Part shown: positions 54,837-63,993 of the stretch, in pieces
Layout: each line of letters opens with the position of its first letter
How positions within the stretch are numbered: position 1 is the first letter of the stretch
Assembly: GCF_004761875.1 (NCBI RefSeq)
Contig: NZ_SJEY01000003.1
Coordinates: 310,001 to 374,000 of the forward strand
Origin: Roseovarius aestuariivivens
GTDB taxonomy: Bacteria > Pseudomonadota > Alphaproteobacteria > Rhodobacterales > Rhodobacteraceae
Reading direction: 5' to 3'
DNA: 64,000 nucleotides
The notes under the pieces: model-generated
The model's input: the letters and a program-made list of their open reading frames with translations, nothing else
What the model was told of the DNA's origin: nothing
The model's database searches: none
Translations under genes and position numbers: made by a program

Positions 54837-56174
54837 TCAGGCCGTGGCCGTCACCAGACGCCCGGCCAGAGAGTTGGCGCCGCTCTCCACGATTTCCACC
54901 CGCGCCAGTTGACCGGGCTGCAAATTGGAATCGCTGACATGCACCGCATGCAGGTAATCGGACTTGCCCACCATCTGTCCCGGCAGGCGCCCTGGCTTCT
55001 CGAAAAGCACGCCGACCTCGCGGCCCACCATCGCGTCCTGCACCGCACGCTGCTGGCGCGTGATGAGCGCCTGCAAGCGGTGAAGCCGGTCGGTCTTGAC
55101 CGCCTCGTCGACCTGATCGCGCTCCGCCGCCGGGGTGCCGGGGCGGGTGGAGTATTTGAAGGAATAGGCATAGCCGTAATTCACCGCCTCGATCAGGTCG
55201 AGCGTGTCCTGGAAATCCTGTTCGGTTTCCTCGGGAAACCCCACGATGAAATCGCCCGACATCAGGATATCGGGGCGCGCCGCGCGGATCTTCTCGATCA
55301 GCCGCAAATAGCTTTCGGCGGTGTGGCTGCGGTTCATCCGCTTGAGGATTCTATCGCTGCCCGACTGCACTGGCAGATGCAGATAGGGCATCAGCTTGGC
55401 GCAGGTCCCGTGCGCCTCGATCAAATCATCGTCCATGTCATTGGGATGGCTGGTGGTAAAGCGGATCCGCTCCAGCCCGTCCACCTTGTCCAGTTCCCAA
55501 ATAAGCTGCGCGAGACTCCAGTCGCGGCCATCGGGGCCCTGCCCGTGATAGGCGTTCACATTCTGCCCCAGAAGGGTGATCTCGCGCACGCCCCGCTCGA
55601 CCAGATCGCGCGCCTCTTCCAGCACACGCGCCACGGGGCGGCTGACCTCGGCCCCACGGGTATAGGGCACCACGCAGAAGGCGCAGAACTTATCGCAGCC
55701 CTCCTGCACGGTCAGGAACGCCGTCGGGCCGCGCTTGGCCTTGCCGCCGCGCTTGCGCAGCGTGTCGAACTTGTCATCGAGCGGAAATTCGGTGTCGAGC
55801 GCCTTGGCCCCGTCCCGCGCCTTCGCCTCCAGCTCGGGCAGGCGGTGATAGCTTTGCGGGCCCACCACCAGATCGACCAGCGGCTGGCGGCGCATGATCT
55901 CTTCGCCCTCGGCCTGGGCCACACAGCCCGCCACCCCGATCTTGAGATCGGGCCGCGCCTCTTTCAGCCCCTTGAAGCGGCCCAGTTCGGAATAAACCTT
56001 TTCTGCAGCCTTTTCGCGTATGTGACAGGTGTTGAGCAGGATCATGTCCGCGTCCTCGGGGCTGTCCGTCTCGACATAACCCGCGCCGCCCATGGCTTCG
56101 GCCATGCGCTCGCTGTCATAGACGTTCATCTGGCACCCGTAGGTCTTGATGTATAGCTTCTTCGCCTCGGACAT
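54837..56174 (-). CDS. miaB: tRNA-2-methylthio-N6-dimethylallyladenosine synthase
   Basis: A 445-residue radical-SAM methylthiotransferase acting on tRNA position 37. It has an N-terminal UPF0004 domain (TYGCQMN, then CH and CV Cys ligands), the radical SAM cluster CDKFCAFC, and a C-terminal TRAM domain ([17 protein letters not shown]). The start at 56174 ([14 protein letters not shown]) fits MiaB; the upstream open frame is not part of it. phoH-like and ybeY genes follow downstream on the same strand, a common linkage. Confidence 0.96.
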   Translation of the reverse strand: MSEAKKLYIKTYGCQMNVYDSERMAEAMGGAGYVETDSPEDADMILLNTCHIREKAAEKVYSELGRFKGLKEARPDLKIGVAGCVAQAEGEEIMRRQPLVDLVVGPQSYHRLPELEAKARDGAKALDTEFPLDDKFDTLRKRGGKAKRGPTAFLTVQEGCDKFCAFCVVPYTRGAEVSRPVARVLEEARDLVERGVREITLLGQNVNAYHGQGPDGRDWSLAQLIWELDKVDGLERIRFTTSHPNDMDDDLIEAHGTCAKLMPYLHLPVQSGSDRILKRMNRSHTAESYLRLIEKIRAARPDILMSGDFIVGFPEETEQDFQDTLDLIEAVNYGYAYSFKYSTRPGTPAAERDQVDEAVKTDRLHRLQALITRQQRAVQDAMVGREVGVLFEKPGRLPGQMVGKSDYLHAVHVSDSNLQPGQLARVEIVESGANSLAGRLVTATA

Positions 56175-56286
56175 CTTCGGCCCTGCCTTTCCCGCGGTTT
56201 CAGGCCGCTTGCCTACATCAAAGCGGGCGTGACTTGCAATGCGTTCCGAATTGCCGGACATTGCCCGCGACCGCCGCAGGATCCGC

Positions 56287-57156
56287 ATGCACTACCCCAA
56301 TCTCGACACCCTTCTTCGCACCCAAAGCGCCGCCCTTTCCAAGGGGCCGCTTGCGATGATCTTCTGCGAGGACGAGACCGAGCTTGACAGCACCCTGCGC
56401 CACCACGCCGATCTCGGCTTCAAGACGGTGCTGGCCTTCCTCCCGAAAAGCTTTGCCCTGGCTCCGGATGTCGCGGCGATGGTGCTGCGCGTCGATCATG
56501 ATCTGAGCGCGGGCGACACGCTGACCGGCACGGTGAACCGGCTCATCGCCGCCGCGCCTGGTGTCTGGATGTATTACTGCTTCAACGCGGAATACCTGTT
56601 CTTTCCGTTTTGCGAAACGCGCACCATCGGCGAGATGCTGGCCTTTCACACCGAGGAACGGCGCGACGCAATGCTGACCTATGTGGTTGATGTCTACGCC
56701 GGCGATCTCAACGCCTATCCCGATGCTGTCAGCCTCGAGGACGCGCATATGGACAAGTCCGGCTATTACGCGCTTGCGCGTCCGGACCCGGAAAACCACA
56801 ATCATCCCAAGGAACGGCAACTCGATTTCTTCGGCGGCCTGCGCTGGCGCTATGAAGAACATATTCCCAAGGAACGCCGCCGCATCGACCGCATCTCGAT
56901 TTTCCGCGCCCGCGACAAGGTGCAGTTGCGGCCCGATCACACCTTCACAGACGAAGAGATGAACACATATGCCTGCCCGTGGCATCATAACCTGACCGCA
57001 TCGATCATCTCTTTCCGCGCGGCCAAGGCGCTCAAGCGCAATCCCGGCTCCACCTTCGATATCCACAGCTTCCGCTGGCACAATTCCACGCCGTTCGAAT
57101 GGCATTCGCGCCAGCTTCTCGATCTGGGCCTGATGGAACCCGGGCAGTGGTTCTGA
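56287..57156 (+). CDS. Hypothetical protein, possibly glycosyltransferase-like
   Basis: A 289-residue soluble protein without signal peptide. The N-terminus [33 protein letters not shown] resembles the beginning of some GT-A-like domains, and a central RVDHDLSAG might act in nucleotide or metal binding, but the DxD motif is not clear. The second half has [14 protein letters not shown] and a Trp/His-rich end ([18 protein letters not shown]). I do not assign a function. AGGAT precedes the ATG at 56287; 56239 would add 16 residues. Divergent from miaB. Confidence 0.65.
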   Translation: MHYPNLDTLLRTQSAALSKGPLAMIFCEDETELDSTLRHHADLGFKTVLAFLPKSFALAPDVAAMVLRVDHDLSAGDTLTGTVNRLIAAAPGVWMYYCFNAEYLFFPFCETRTIGEMLAFHTEERRDAMLTYVVDVYAGDLNAYPDAVSLEDAHMDKSGYYALARPDPENHNHPKERQLDFFGGLRWRYEEHIPKERRRIDRISIFRARDKVQLRPDHTFTDEEMNTYACPWHHNLTASIISFRAAKALKRNPGSTFDIHSFRWHNSTPFEWHSRQLLDLGLMEPGQWF

Positions 57157-57166
57157 CCCCACCCCG

Positions 57167-57772
57167 TTAGCGCCGCCGCGCCCAGATCCGCAGGTCCACG
57201 ATCACCTTGGCCGTCACCGCCAGCACCAGCGCCGACAAGGCCCATTTGCTCAGCACCTCCATCGTGCCATCAATCAGCAAGGCGTGCAGCGCGCTGCCCG
57301 CCACGATGAAAAGGGCCAGGGTGGTGTGCAGCCGCCGCCACAGTTTCGGGCCCAACCGGCGCCGCACCAACGCCAACACGGCCGTCGCGAAAATCAGCCA
57401 CATCGCGAGCACGCCCCAAACCGAAAAAGGCGTGGGCGACCGGAAAAGCAGCGCGTCGATGACATCGGGCGGGCTGGTGATCCAGAGACCCAAGACATGC
57501 AGCACCACCGACGCCACCAGAAGCCCGCCGATCCAGCGATGCACGCGCCGGCCCCGCACCGGGCCCAGCCCGGGCAGCAGCCCCGCCGCCAGAAGCGGCT
57601 GCAGCAGCATCAGCGCCAGTCCCAGAACGCCCGCGAAGCCCGCGGCGATATAGACCGGCTGCCGCCATTGCAGCAGCGGGCTGGTCGCCGCAAGGCCGAG
57701 CGGCCCCAGCACGGCAAGGGCAAGCGCCGCCCAGATAAGGACGGCGCGCGGTGTTCCGGAAGGTCCGCGCAA
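57167..57772 (-). CDS. Ferric-reductase-like transmembrane protein
   Basis: A 201-residue protein with six hydrophobic segments. His pairs in RVHRWIGGLLVASVVLHVLG and RRLHTTLALFIVAGSALHALL, both spaced about 14 residues, fit the haem-binding pattern of ferric reductase-like (PF01794) membrane domains. No flavin domain follows, so electrons must come from a partner. Its start lies 5 bp after the end of the dioxygenase-like gene, in one operon. Confidence 0.85.
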   Translation of the reverse strand: MRGPSGTPRAVLIWAALALAVLGPLGLAATSPLLQWRQPVYIAAGFAGVLGLALMLLQPLLAAGLLPGLGPVRGRRVHRWIGGLLVASVVLHVLGLWITSPPDVIDALLFRSPTPFSVWGVLAMWLIFATAVLALVRRRLGPKLWRRLHTTLALFIVAGSALHALLIDGTMEVLSKWALSALVLAVTAKVIVDLRIWARRR

Positions 57773-57777
57773 CCCGC

Positions 57778-58263
57778 TCAGGCGGGAACCAGCACGAAAT
57801 CGGCGTGCAGAGTGGTGTCCTTGGGGCTGGGCATCACCGGGCGCAGGAACACGGTTTCGAAATCCCCGCTGTCATAGGCCAGATGCCCGTGCGCTTGGCC
57901 GAAGGCCGGCACGATCTGCGGCATCTCAAGGCGGAAACGCCCGTCGGCATCGGTCAGGGTTGCGCCGTGGCTGTGCGGATCGCGCTCGTGCCCCTCGGTC
58001 GTGTGGGCCCAGATCTGAATGCGCTGCCCGGCCAGGGGCGCACCATCGCCGGCCCGGCGCACGGTGCCGGTCATCCAGAACCCGCCGCCGCCGATGCGCT
58101 CGACGATGGGCGCACCGGGCAGGTAATTGTTGGCCCCGCCTCGCATCGTCGGCGTGGGGGCGACGCCGGCGGCCCGCGCCGGCACGCTCAACACCGGTCC
58201 CAGGGTAAGCGCGGCAGCGGCAGTGGCAAGCAGACGGCGGCGGGGAATCGGGCGCTGGGACAT
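57778..58263 (-). CDS. Exported intradiol-dioxygenase-like protein
   Basis: A 161-residue protein with a Tat-type signal (RPIPRRRLLATAAAALTL) and a short beta-sandwich resembling intradiol ring-cleavage dioxygenases: RIQIWAHTTEGHERDPHSHGATLTDADGRFRLEMP and AFGQAHGHLAY contain several His that could bind iron; the usual Tyr ligands are not obvious, so activity is uncertain. Folded cofactor-bearing export fits the Tat signal. First gene of the pair with the ferric-reductase-like gene. Confidence 0.75.
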   Translation of the reverse strand: MSQRPIPRRRLLATAAAALTLGPVLSVPARAAGVAPTPTMRGGANNYLPGAPIVERIGGGGFWMTGTVRRAGDGAPLAGQRIQIWAHTTEGHERDPHSHGATLTDADGRFRLEMPQIVPAFGQAHGHLAYDSGDFETVFLRPVMPSPKDTTLHADFVLVPA

Positions 58264-58330
58264 TCCGGAGACTCCTCGTGGTGCGGGGTGACATGACGTT
58301 ACCGACTAAAACTAGGAGACAACCCGCACG

Positions 58331-58363
58331 CGAAAAACCGCGCTCACGGCGTCGTGAACGCGG
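58331..58363 (-). terminator. Intrinsic terminator of the fab operon
   Basis: On the minus strand CCGCG and CGCGG, with inner CACG/CGTG, form a stem followed by TTTTT. It lies about 30 bp beyond the stop of the small membrane protein gene and ends the fabB-fabI transcript. Confidence 0.75.
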
Positions 58364-58395
58364 ATCGGCGAAACATGGCGCGCGGGATACGCGCG

Positions 58396-58704
58396 TTACT
58401 GGCGCATTTTCAGAAGGGCGTCGGTGATCGGGCCGTATTCGCTCTGACTGCCGCCCGAGAGCCCGGACATCGCCGTCAGGTAGGACTTCGCGCCCTCCGT
58501 TTTCTCAAGCCAGTCGCCGGCCATTGCCACGGTGGTTTTCATCCGGTCGTGCGCTTGCGGGGCCAGCGCGCGTTCCTGCCAGATCGCCGTCAGAACGGCG
58601 CAGGTCAGTGCGAGTTTCACCCAGCGCGCAAGGCTCTTGGCGGTCTTCGACCGGGCCAGAGTGGCGTCGGCGCGGGTGTCAATGGGGGTGCGTGTATAGT
58701 CCAT
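58396..58704 (-). CDS. Small single-pass membrane protein
   Basis: A 102-residue protein with one hydrophobic segment (residues about 25-45, WVKLALTCAVLTAIW) and helical, polar flanks. No family recognised. It lies in the same direction as fabI, 75 bp after its stop, and ahead of the terminator, so it is part of that operon. The start at 58704 is used; the frame is open a further 21 codons. Confidence 0.55.
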   Translation of the reverse strand: MDYTRTPIDTRADATLARSKTAKSLARWVKLALTCAVLTAIWQERALAPQAHDRMKTTVAMAGDWLEKTEGAKSYLTAMSGLSGGSQSEYGPITDALLKMRQ

Positions 58705-58779
58705 GCCCGGACCATCGCCCCGGTTGATGGCGATTCTGGGGCAAAAGCCTGACCAAAAGCCGCGCAAGCCCCTAGAAGT

Positions 58780-59571
58780 CTAAAGATTTTCCGGCTGTGG
58801 CATCCCGAGCACGTGATAGCCCCCGTCGACATGGATGACCTCGCCGGTGGTACAGGCCCCGCCCGGCGAGGCAAGGTAGACCGCCGTGCCGCCGATCGCC
58901 TCCAGCGTGGCGTTGGCGCGCATGGGGGCGTTCTCCTCGGTGTGCCGGAACGTGCGCCGCGCGCCGCCAATGGCCGCACCCGCCAGCGTCTTCATCGGGC
59001 CGGGGCTGATCGCGTTGACGCGGATCTTGTCCGGGCCAAGGTCATTGGCCAGATAGCGCGTCGTCGCTTCCAGCGCGGCCTTGGCCACGCCCATGATGTT
59101 GTAGTTCGGCACGACCCGGTTCGATCCCTGGTACGTGAGGGTCAGCATCGTGCCGCCCTTTTCCTTCATAAGCGGATAGGCGCGCCGCGCGACCTCGATG
59201 AAGGAATAGACCGAGATATCCATCGAATGCTTGAAATTAGTGCGGCTGGTGTTGAGAAACCGCCCCGATAGTTCCGACTTGTCGGAATAGGCCACGGCGT
59301 GCACCACGAAGTCGATCGTCGGCCAGCGTGCGCCCAGTTCCTTGAAGGCCGCGTCGAGCGAGCCATCGTCGGTCACATCCACATCCAGCAGGATGTCGGA
59401 CCCCAGCGACCGCGCCAGCGGCTCGACCCGCTTGGCGAAATTGTCGCCCTGATAGGAAAACGCAAGCTCGGCACCGGCCTCGTGCATCGCCTTGGCGATG
59501 CCCCACGCGATCGAGCGTTCGTTGGCCACGCCCATGATCAGGCCGCGCATGCCCTCCATCGAATTACCCAT
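58780..59571 (-). CDS. fabI: Enoyl-[acyl-carrier-protein] reductase (NADH)
   Basis: A 263-residue SDR-fold reductase for the last step of the elongation cycle. The NAD loop is GVANERSIAWGIAKA and the catalytic Tyr-x6-Lys is YNIMGVAK (residues about 155-162) with the earlier Tyr nearby. It matches FabI, the triclosan target. It lies 5 bp after fabB in the same direction. Confidence 0.97.
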   Translation of the reverse strand: MGNSMEGMRGLIMGVANERSIAWGIAKAMHEAGAELAFSYQGDNFAKRVEPLARSLGSDILLDVDVTDDGSLDAAFKELGARWPTIDFVVHAVAYSDKSELSGRFLNTSRTNFKHSMDISVYSFIEVARRAYPLMKEKGGTMLTLTYQGSNRVVPNYNIMGVAKAALEATTRYLANDLGPDKIRVNAISPGPMKTLAGAAIGGARRTFRHTEENAPMRANATLEAIGGTAVYLASPGGACTTGEVIHVDGGYHVLGMPQPENL

Positions 59572-59576
59572 GCGTC

Positions 59577-60806
59577 CTACCCCTCAAACCGGCTCAGAAG
59601 CATCGAGCCATTCGTGCCGCCGAAACCGAAACTGTTGGTCATCACCGTGTCGAGCCCTGCATCGTCGACGCGCTCGGTCGCGATCTCGCCCGGCTTGATG
59701 GCGGGATCGAGCGTGTCGACATTGATCGACGGGATGATAAAATCGTGGTGCAGCGCCAGCAGGCAGTAGATCGCCTCCTGCGCGCCGGTCGCACCCTGGC
59801 TGTGGCCGGTCATCGACTTGGTCGAACTGATGGGGGGCACCTGGCCCTCGCCGAAGATCCGGCGCACCGCCTCGACCTCGCCCGCGTCACCCACGGGCGT
59901 CGAGGTGCCATGCGCGTTGATATAGCCCACCTTGCGCCCCGCCGGCAGCTGGCCCAGCGCAAGGCGCATCGCCCGCTCGCCGCCTTCGCCGCTCGGCGCG
60001 ACCATGTCGTGCCCGTCGCTGGTGGCGGCATAGCCGGTGACCTCGGCATAGATCCGGGCGCCGCGCGCCTTGGCGTGCTCCAGCTCCTCCAGCACAAGGA
60101 TACCGCCGCCGCCCGAAATAACGAAGCCGTCGCGATCCGCATCAAAGGCGCGGCTCGCCTTCTCGGGGGTGTCGTTGTATTTCGAGCTCATCGCGCCCAT
60201 CGCGTCGAAGAGGCATGACAGCGTCCAGTCAAGCTCTTCCCCGCCGCCGGCGAACATCACGTCCTGCTTGCCCATCATGATCTGCTCGGCAGCATTGCCG
60301 ATGCAGTGCAGGCTCGTAGAGCAGGCCGATGTGATGGAATAATTGATGCCCTTGATCTTGAACGCCGTGCTCAGGTTGGCGCTCACCGTCGAGCACATGC
60401 ATTTGGGCACCGCAAACGGCCCGATCCGCTTGGTCGCGCCGCTCTTGAGCACGGTCTGATGCGCGCTCAGCATGGCACTGGTGGACGGCCCGCCCGACCC
60501 CGCGACAAGACCCGTGCGCGGATTGACGATGTCGGCCTCCTCCAGCCCGCTATCGGCAATCGCCTGTTGCATCGCGATATGCGCATAGGCCGCGCCCGGC
60601 CCCATGAAGCGCAGCGCGCGCTTGTCGATATGCTCGGCCGGATCGAGATCGATGGTGCCGGCCACCCGGCTGCGGAAGCCATGCTCGGCCATCTCCTCGC
60701 AGGCCCTGATCCCCGACCGGCCCGCCTTGAGCGAGGCCAGAACCTCTTCGGCGGTGTTCCCGATGCTCGACACGATCCCGAGCCCTGTCACCACGACGCG
60801 GCGCAT
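59577..60806 (-). CDS. fabB: Beta-ketoacyl-ACP synthase I
   Basis: A 409-residue KAS I elongating unsaturated and saturated acyl chains. The nucleophile is C162 in [11 protein letters not shown]; the two His are in [11 protein letters not shown] and TGHSQGATG. The start at 60806 is [10 protein letters not shown]. Normally fabA lies directly before fabB in gammaproteobacteria and rhodobacteria; here fabA lies about 2.5 kb further on the same strand. Confidence 0.97.
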   Translation of the reverse strand: MRRVVVTGLGIVSSIGNTAEEVLASLKAGRSGIRACEEMAEHGFRSRVAGTIDLDPAEHIDKRALRFMGPGAAYAHIAMQQAIADSGLEEADIVNPRTGLVAGSGGPSTSAMLSAHQTVLKSGATKRIGPFAVPKCMCSTVSANLSTAFKIKGINYSITSACSTSLHCIGNAAEQIMMGKQDVMFAGGGEELDWTLSCLFDAMGAMSSKYNDTPEKASRAFDADRDGFVISGGGGILVLEELEHAKARGARIYAEVTGYAATSDGHDMVAPSGEGGERAMRLALGQLPAGRKVGYINAHGTSTPVGDAGEVEAVRRIFGEGQVPPISSTKSMTGHSQGATGAQEAIYCLLALHHDFIIPSINVDTLDPAIKPGEIATERVDDAGLDTVMTNSFGFGGTNGSMLLSRFEG

Positions 60807-61113
60807 GAGCGCACTCCTCTCCCGTTTGTCCTCGACTGTGTAGGGCAGCGGGACAGGGCTTCGCAACCATTAAGGCCCGCGCGGGGCGGCCCAGTTTTGC
60901 GGCAGGTCGGGAAAAGCCCCGCACAACGATGCATCGCGGCGGCCCCTCGGAAAAACCTGCGGCCACAACCCGCGTCTCCTCGCATAGGAAATTCCGCCCC
61001 CGCCCGAAGGGGCCATGTGCACCTGTCGCGCGCCAAAGGTTCCCCCCGTGAATTCCGCCGCTGCGACGCCGCAAGGCTGTGCTACGCTGCGCCTGCCCGC
61101 GAAAGGAGCCCGC

Positions 61114-61986
61114 ATGGATCTCAAAGCCCGCCACGCCAGCCTGCGCGGCAAGACCTTCCTGATCTGCATCGGCGCGGCCAAATGCGCCACAAGCTGGCTG
61201 CACGCCTGTCTCGACGCCACTCCCGGAATCGTGGTTTCACCCCTCAAGGAACTGCAATTCTTTCAGCCCCGCGATCCCAGACGCGCGCTCGCGGACATGG
61301 ACGCGCTCGCGCTCGAAAGGCTGGCCTTTCACATCGCGCAGCCCGGTGACGCGGCCGCGAACCTGCGCGACCGCCCCACGTTTCAGGCCAGCGTCGACCG
61401 CGCCCAGATGATCTATGACCCCGAGGCCTATTTCGACCATTTCGCCCGGCTCTGCGGGCCGGACACGCGCGGCTTCGCCGACCTCACCCCGGCCTACTCG
61501 GCGCTTGGTCCAGAGGGCTTTGCCCGCATGCAGACCTTTTCCACAGACCGCGGCGTGCGCCCGCGCGTTCTGTTTGTGATGCGCGACCCGGTGGACCGCT
61601 TCTGGTCGCAGATCCGCCATCTCGACCAGATCAGGGGCGAGGATCACCTGACCGCCAACTGGCAGAACGCCGTCCGCGACCCTGCGCTGCTGGCGCGCGC
61701 CGACTACAAGGGCATCGTGACAGCCCTCGATGCGCTATTTGCGCCCGAGGACCTGCTTTATCTCTTCTACGAAACGCTTTTCGACGGCGACGCACTCGAC
61801 CGGGTGTGTCGCTTCGCCGGTGGAACCGGCGCGCCGGCGACCCGACCCGGCCCGCGCAACAAAACGCGCAACACGTGCCCCCTGCCCGAGGCCGCGCGGC
61901 ACGCCCTGATCCGCGGCTTTGCCCCGCAATACGCCTTCTGCCGCGACCGGTTCGGCGACCGCGTGCCCGACGCCTGGGCGGGCTGA
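61114..61986 (+). CDS. Sulfotransferase-domain protein
   Basis: A 290-residue PAPS-dependent sulfotransferase. The 5'-phosphosulfate loop is GAAKCATSWLHACL at residues about 17-28 and the 3'-phosphate site is VMRDPVDRFWSQIR; the catalytic His/Lys region is not certain. AAGGAG precedes the ATG. It is the plus-strand gene between fabB and fabA. The acceptor (lipid, glycan or protein) cannot be inferred. Confidence 0.85.
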   Translation: MDLKARHASLRGKTFLICIGAAKCATSWLHACLDATPGIVVSPLKELQFFQPRDPRRALADMDALALERLAFHIAQPGDAAANLRDRPTFQASVDRAQMIYDPEAYFDHFARLCGPDTRGFADLTPAYSALGPEGFARMQTFSTDRGVRPRVLFVMRDPVDRFWSQIRHLDQIRGEDHLTANWQNAVRDPALLARADYKGIVTALDALFAPEDLLYLFYETLFDGDALDRVCRFAGGTGAPATRPGPRNKTRNTCPLPEAARHALIRGFAPQYAFCRDRFGDRVPDAWAG

Positions 61987-62090
61987 TCCGAAGACCCTCA
62001 AAAAAAATTTTGAACCCTTCCGCCTGCCCGGCCCACCCATAGCCGTACAACGCAGCCCCGCCACGGCGGGCCAAAGGAAGGAAGAAGACC

Positions 62091-62327
62091 ATGCCAGAAG
62101 ATTGCCTCATCGGATTCGATTTCAAAGCCGAGACCACCTATGACCGCGACGCCACCCTGCAACTCGCCGGCGAAGTGACCCGGCTGCAGCATGTCCGCAC
62201 GGAGAGCGGCGAGACGTCCCTCGACATCGTCGACCAGACAGAGGTCGCGCAGACCACGGACATGGCGACATGGGACGACAACGTGCCGCCTGATTTCACC
62301 GACAGTTTCGATTTCATGTTGCTCTGA
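62091..62327 (+). CDS. Small acidic protein of unknown function
   Basis: A 78-residue protein with a strong ribosome site (AAAGGAAGGAAG) and about 17 acidic residues (MPEDCLIGFDFKAETTYDRD...). No signal peptide, no membrane segment, no family recognised. It lies 104 bp after the sulfotransferase stop in the same direction and before a strong hairpin, so the two may be transcribed together. Confidence 0.6.
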   Translation: MPEDCLIGFDFKAETTYDRDATLQLAGEVTRLQHVRTESGETSLDIVDQTEVAQTTDMATWDDNVPPDFTDSFDFMLL

Positions 62328-62354
62328 CCGGGCGCCGGAAGACCTCGATCTGAT

Positions 62355-62384
62355 CAAGGCCACGCACTTGCCTGCGTGGCCTTG
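62355..62384 (+). terminator. Strong hairpin after the small acidic ORF
   Basis: CAAGGCCACGCA and TGCGTGGCCTTG form a perfect 12-bp stem around CTTGCC. The tail ACTGTCTTT is only moderately T-rich, so it is probably a terminator of the sulfotransferase transcript. Confidence 0.7.
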
Positions 62385-62600
62385 ACTGTCTTTGGCGGCC
62401 AAAACCCTTGTGAGGGTGAAATGCTGGTTCCAACCGGGGCAAACGCGTTTTTCGTTCAGGCAACGGTCCTTGCATGACCTTGTCGGCAGACCTGTCAGCG
62501 GCACCGGTGGCCCCGGTGCACCTGAGAAGCAGCCACTCCAATGCCTGAAGACAGACGAATCGGAGTCTCTATTCCGAAACCGCAAACGGTCTGAGCATCG
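62385..62600. other. Non-coding stretch in the fabA-fabB gap
   Basis: About 215 bp without a gene on either strand; frames here are short. Nothing recognisable apart from the preceding hairpin. Confidence 0.45.
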
Positions 62601-62825
62601 TCAGCCAAGCCGCCAAAATCGCGGCGGCCAAGCATCTGGCCCACAGCATCGCGCATCCGCGGGTATTCGCATCTCGATACGGTGAATGGCGCCGTGCAGA
62701 CCGCGGCAAGACGTAAGGTCGGCCGGGATAATCAGGAGACGGACCGGGACGGCAACGTGCCGCCCCATCGCATCGACGGGTTCGATGTCGTCCTGCTCCA
62801 GGACCAGGCGCGCAGTCTGCGCCAC
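62601..62825 (-). CDS. Small protein of unknown function, GTG start
   Basis: A possible 74-residue frame beginning at a GTG preceded by GGGTAAGGT, 3 bp after the stop of the kinase gene. It reads RLVLEQDDIEPVDAMGRHVAVPVRLLIIPADL. It could be a small PilZ-like or unknown module; the assignment is weak and a chance frame is possible. Confidence 0.35.
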   Translation of the reverse strand: MAQTARLVLEQDDIEPVDAMGRHVAVPVRLLIIPADLTSCRGLHGAIHRIEMRIPADARCCGPDAWPPRFWRLG

Positions 62826-62828
62826 ACC

Positions 62829-63323
62829 TTACCCGGAACTGTGCAGGACGATCTCGAACGCTTCCTCCCCGGACGGCGGCACGAAATACCGCGAAACCCG
62901 GTCGAACCCTTCGTCGCTGAGCGTGAAAGGATGCGTGCCGGACGCATTCCGCAGCCTGACACGCGCCTTGCAGACATCGTCCGACACATCCAGGTAGTGC
63001 AGCCGCGCAACGCAGTCCGCCTCTGCAGCGATCTCGCGCATCCACGACCGCGTCTCGATCGTGTTTGCCGGAAAATCCAGCACCACGTTCAATCCAGCCT
63101 TGAGCAACCGGACGACATGCGGCCCCATCACCGCCCGCAGCTTGGCCGAACAGGTAACGTAATCCGCCAGCGTCTGCATCCGGTCGCCATAAAGCCCGGA
63201 AAGCCAGTCATCCTCGGCAAGATAAACGGTCAGCGGCGCAAGGGCCAGATCCCCGGCCAGGGTCGATTTGTCCGACGCCGCCTTGCCACAAAGCAGGTGC
63301 AACACCGGGCTTTGTCCCGCCAT
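62829..63323 (-). CDS. P-loop kinase-like protein with altered Walker A
   Basis: A 164-residue AAA_33/zeta-type small nucleotide-binding protein. The loop reads CGKAASDKST, where family members usually have GKxxxGKST; the Gly before the Lys is replaced by Asp. A second acidic-rich block (LDFPANTIETRSWMREI) and an Arg-rich region (CKARVRLRNASG) fit kinase lids. No substrate inferred. It starts 3 bp beyond the fabA stop, in the same direction. Confidence 0.75.
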   Translation of the reverse strand: MAGQSPVLHLLCGKAASDKSTLAGDLALAPLTVYLAEDDWLSGLYGDRMQTLADYVTCSAKLRAVMGPHVVRLLKAGLNVVLDFPANTIETRSWMREIAAEADCVARLHYLDVSDDVCKARVRLRNASGTHPFTLSDEGFDRVSRYFVPPSGEEAFEIVLHSSG

Positions 63324-63326
63324 GGG

Positions 63327-63836
63327 TCAGCTCTCGCTCAGCGCGACTTTCATGTCCTTGACCTGATAGATCACCTCGCCGTCGGCTTCCACGATGCCGT
63401 CGGCCACGCCCATGGTCAGACGCCGCGTCTGCACCGCCTTCGTGAAATCCACCTTGTAGGTCAGCATCTTTCGGTCGGGCCGCACCATCCCCGTCAGCTT
63501 CACCTCGCCCACGCCCAGCGCATAGCCACGCCCCGGCCAGCCGCGCCAGCCCAGGTTGAAGCCCGTGAGCTGCCAGAGACCATCGAGGCCCAGACAGCCG
63601 GGCATGATCGGATTGCCCGGGAAGTGGCACTCGAAGAACCACAGGTCGGGATGGATGTCGAACTCCGCCACCACATGGCCCTTGCCATGCGCGCCGCGAT
63701 CCCCGGAAATGTCGGTGATGCGGTCCATCATCAGCATCGGCGGCTCGGGCAGTTGCGCGTTGCCCTGTCCGAACAGCTCCCCGCGCGCGCAATTCAGCAG
63801 ATCGTCCTTGTCGAAGCTCGTCGGCATGTCGGCCAT
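63327..63836 (-). CDS. fabA: 3-hydroxydecanoyl-ACP dehydratase/isomerase
   Basis: A 169-residue FabA that makes the cis-double bond of unsaturated fatty acids. The catalytic residues are H71 and D85 in [20 protein letters not shown]. It ends just before the kinase gene. Upstream is the divergent gene starting at the window edge. Confidence 0.96.
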   Translation of the reverse strand: MADMPTSFDKDDLLNCARGELFGQGNAQLPEPPMLMMDRITDISGDRGAHGKGHVVAEFDIHPDLWFFECHFPGNPIMPGCLGLDGLWQLTGFNLGWRGWPGRGYALGVGEVKLTGMVRPDRKMLTYKVDFTKAVQTRRLTMGVADGIVEADGEVIYQVKDMKVALSES

Positions 63837-63993
63837 CGGCTCGGCCCCTTTCTTCGGTCATCTGTTGCGTTGCCTGCCCATATCATCGCGCAAAAGCCCC
63901 GCGCAAGCCCGTGCTGCAAGGCCCAGCGCACGGAATTTATTTGAAATCCCCGCCCTCCGGCCCCTATATTGTACCTCAAGTAAGGGAACACGC

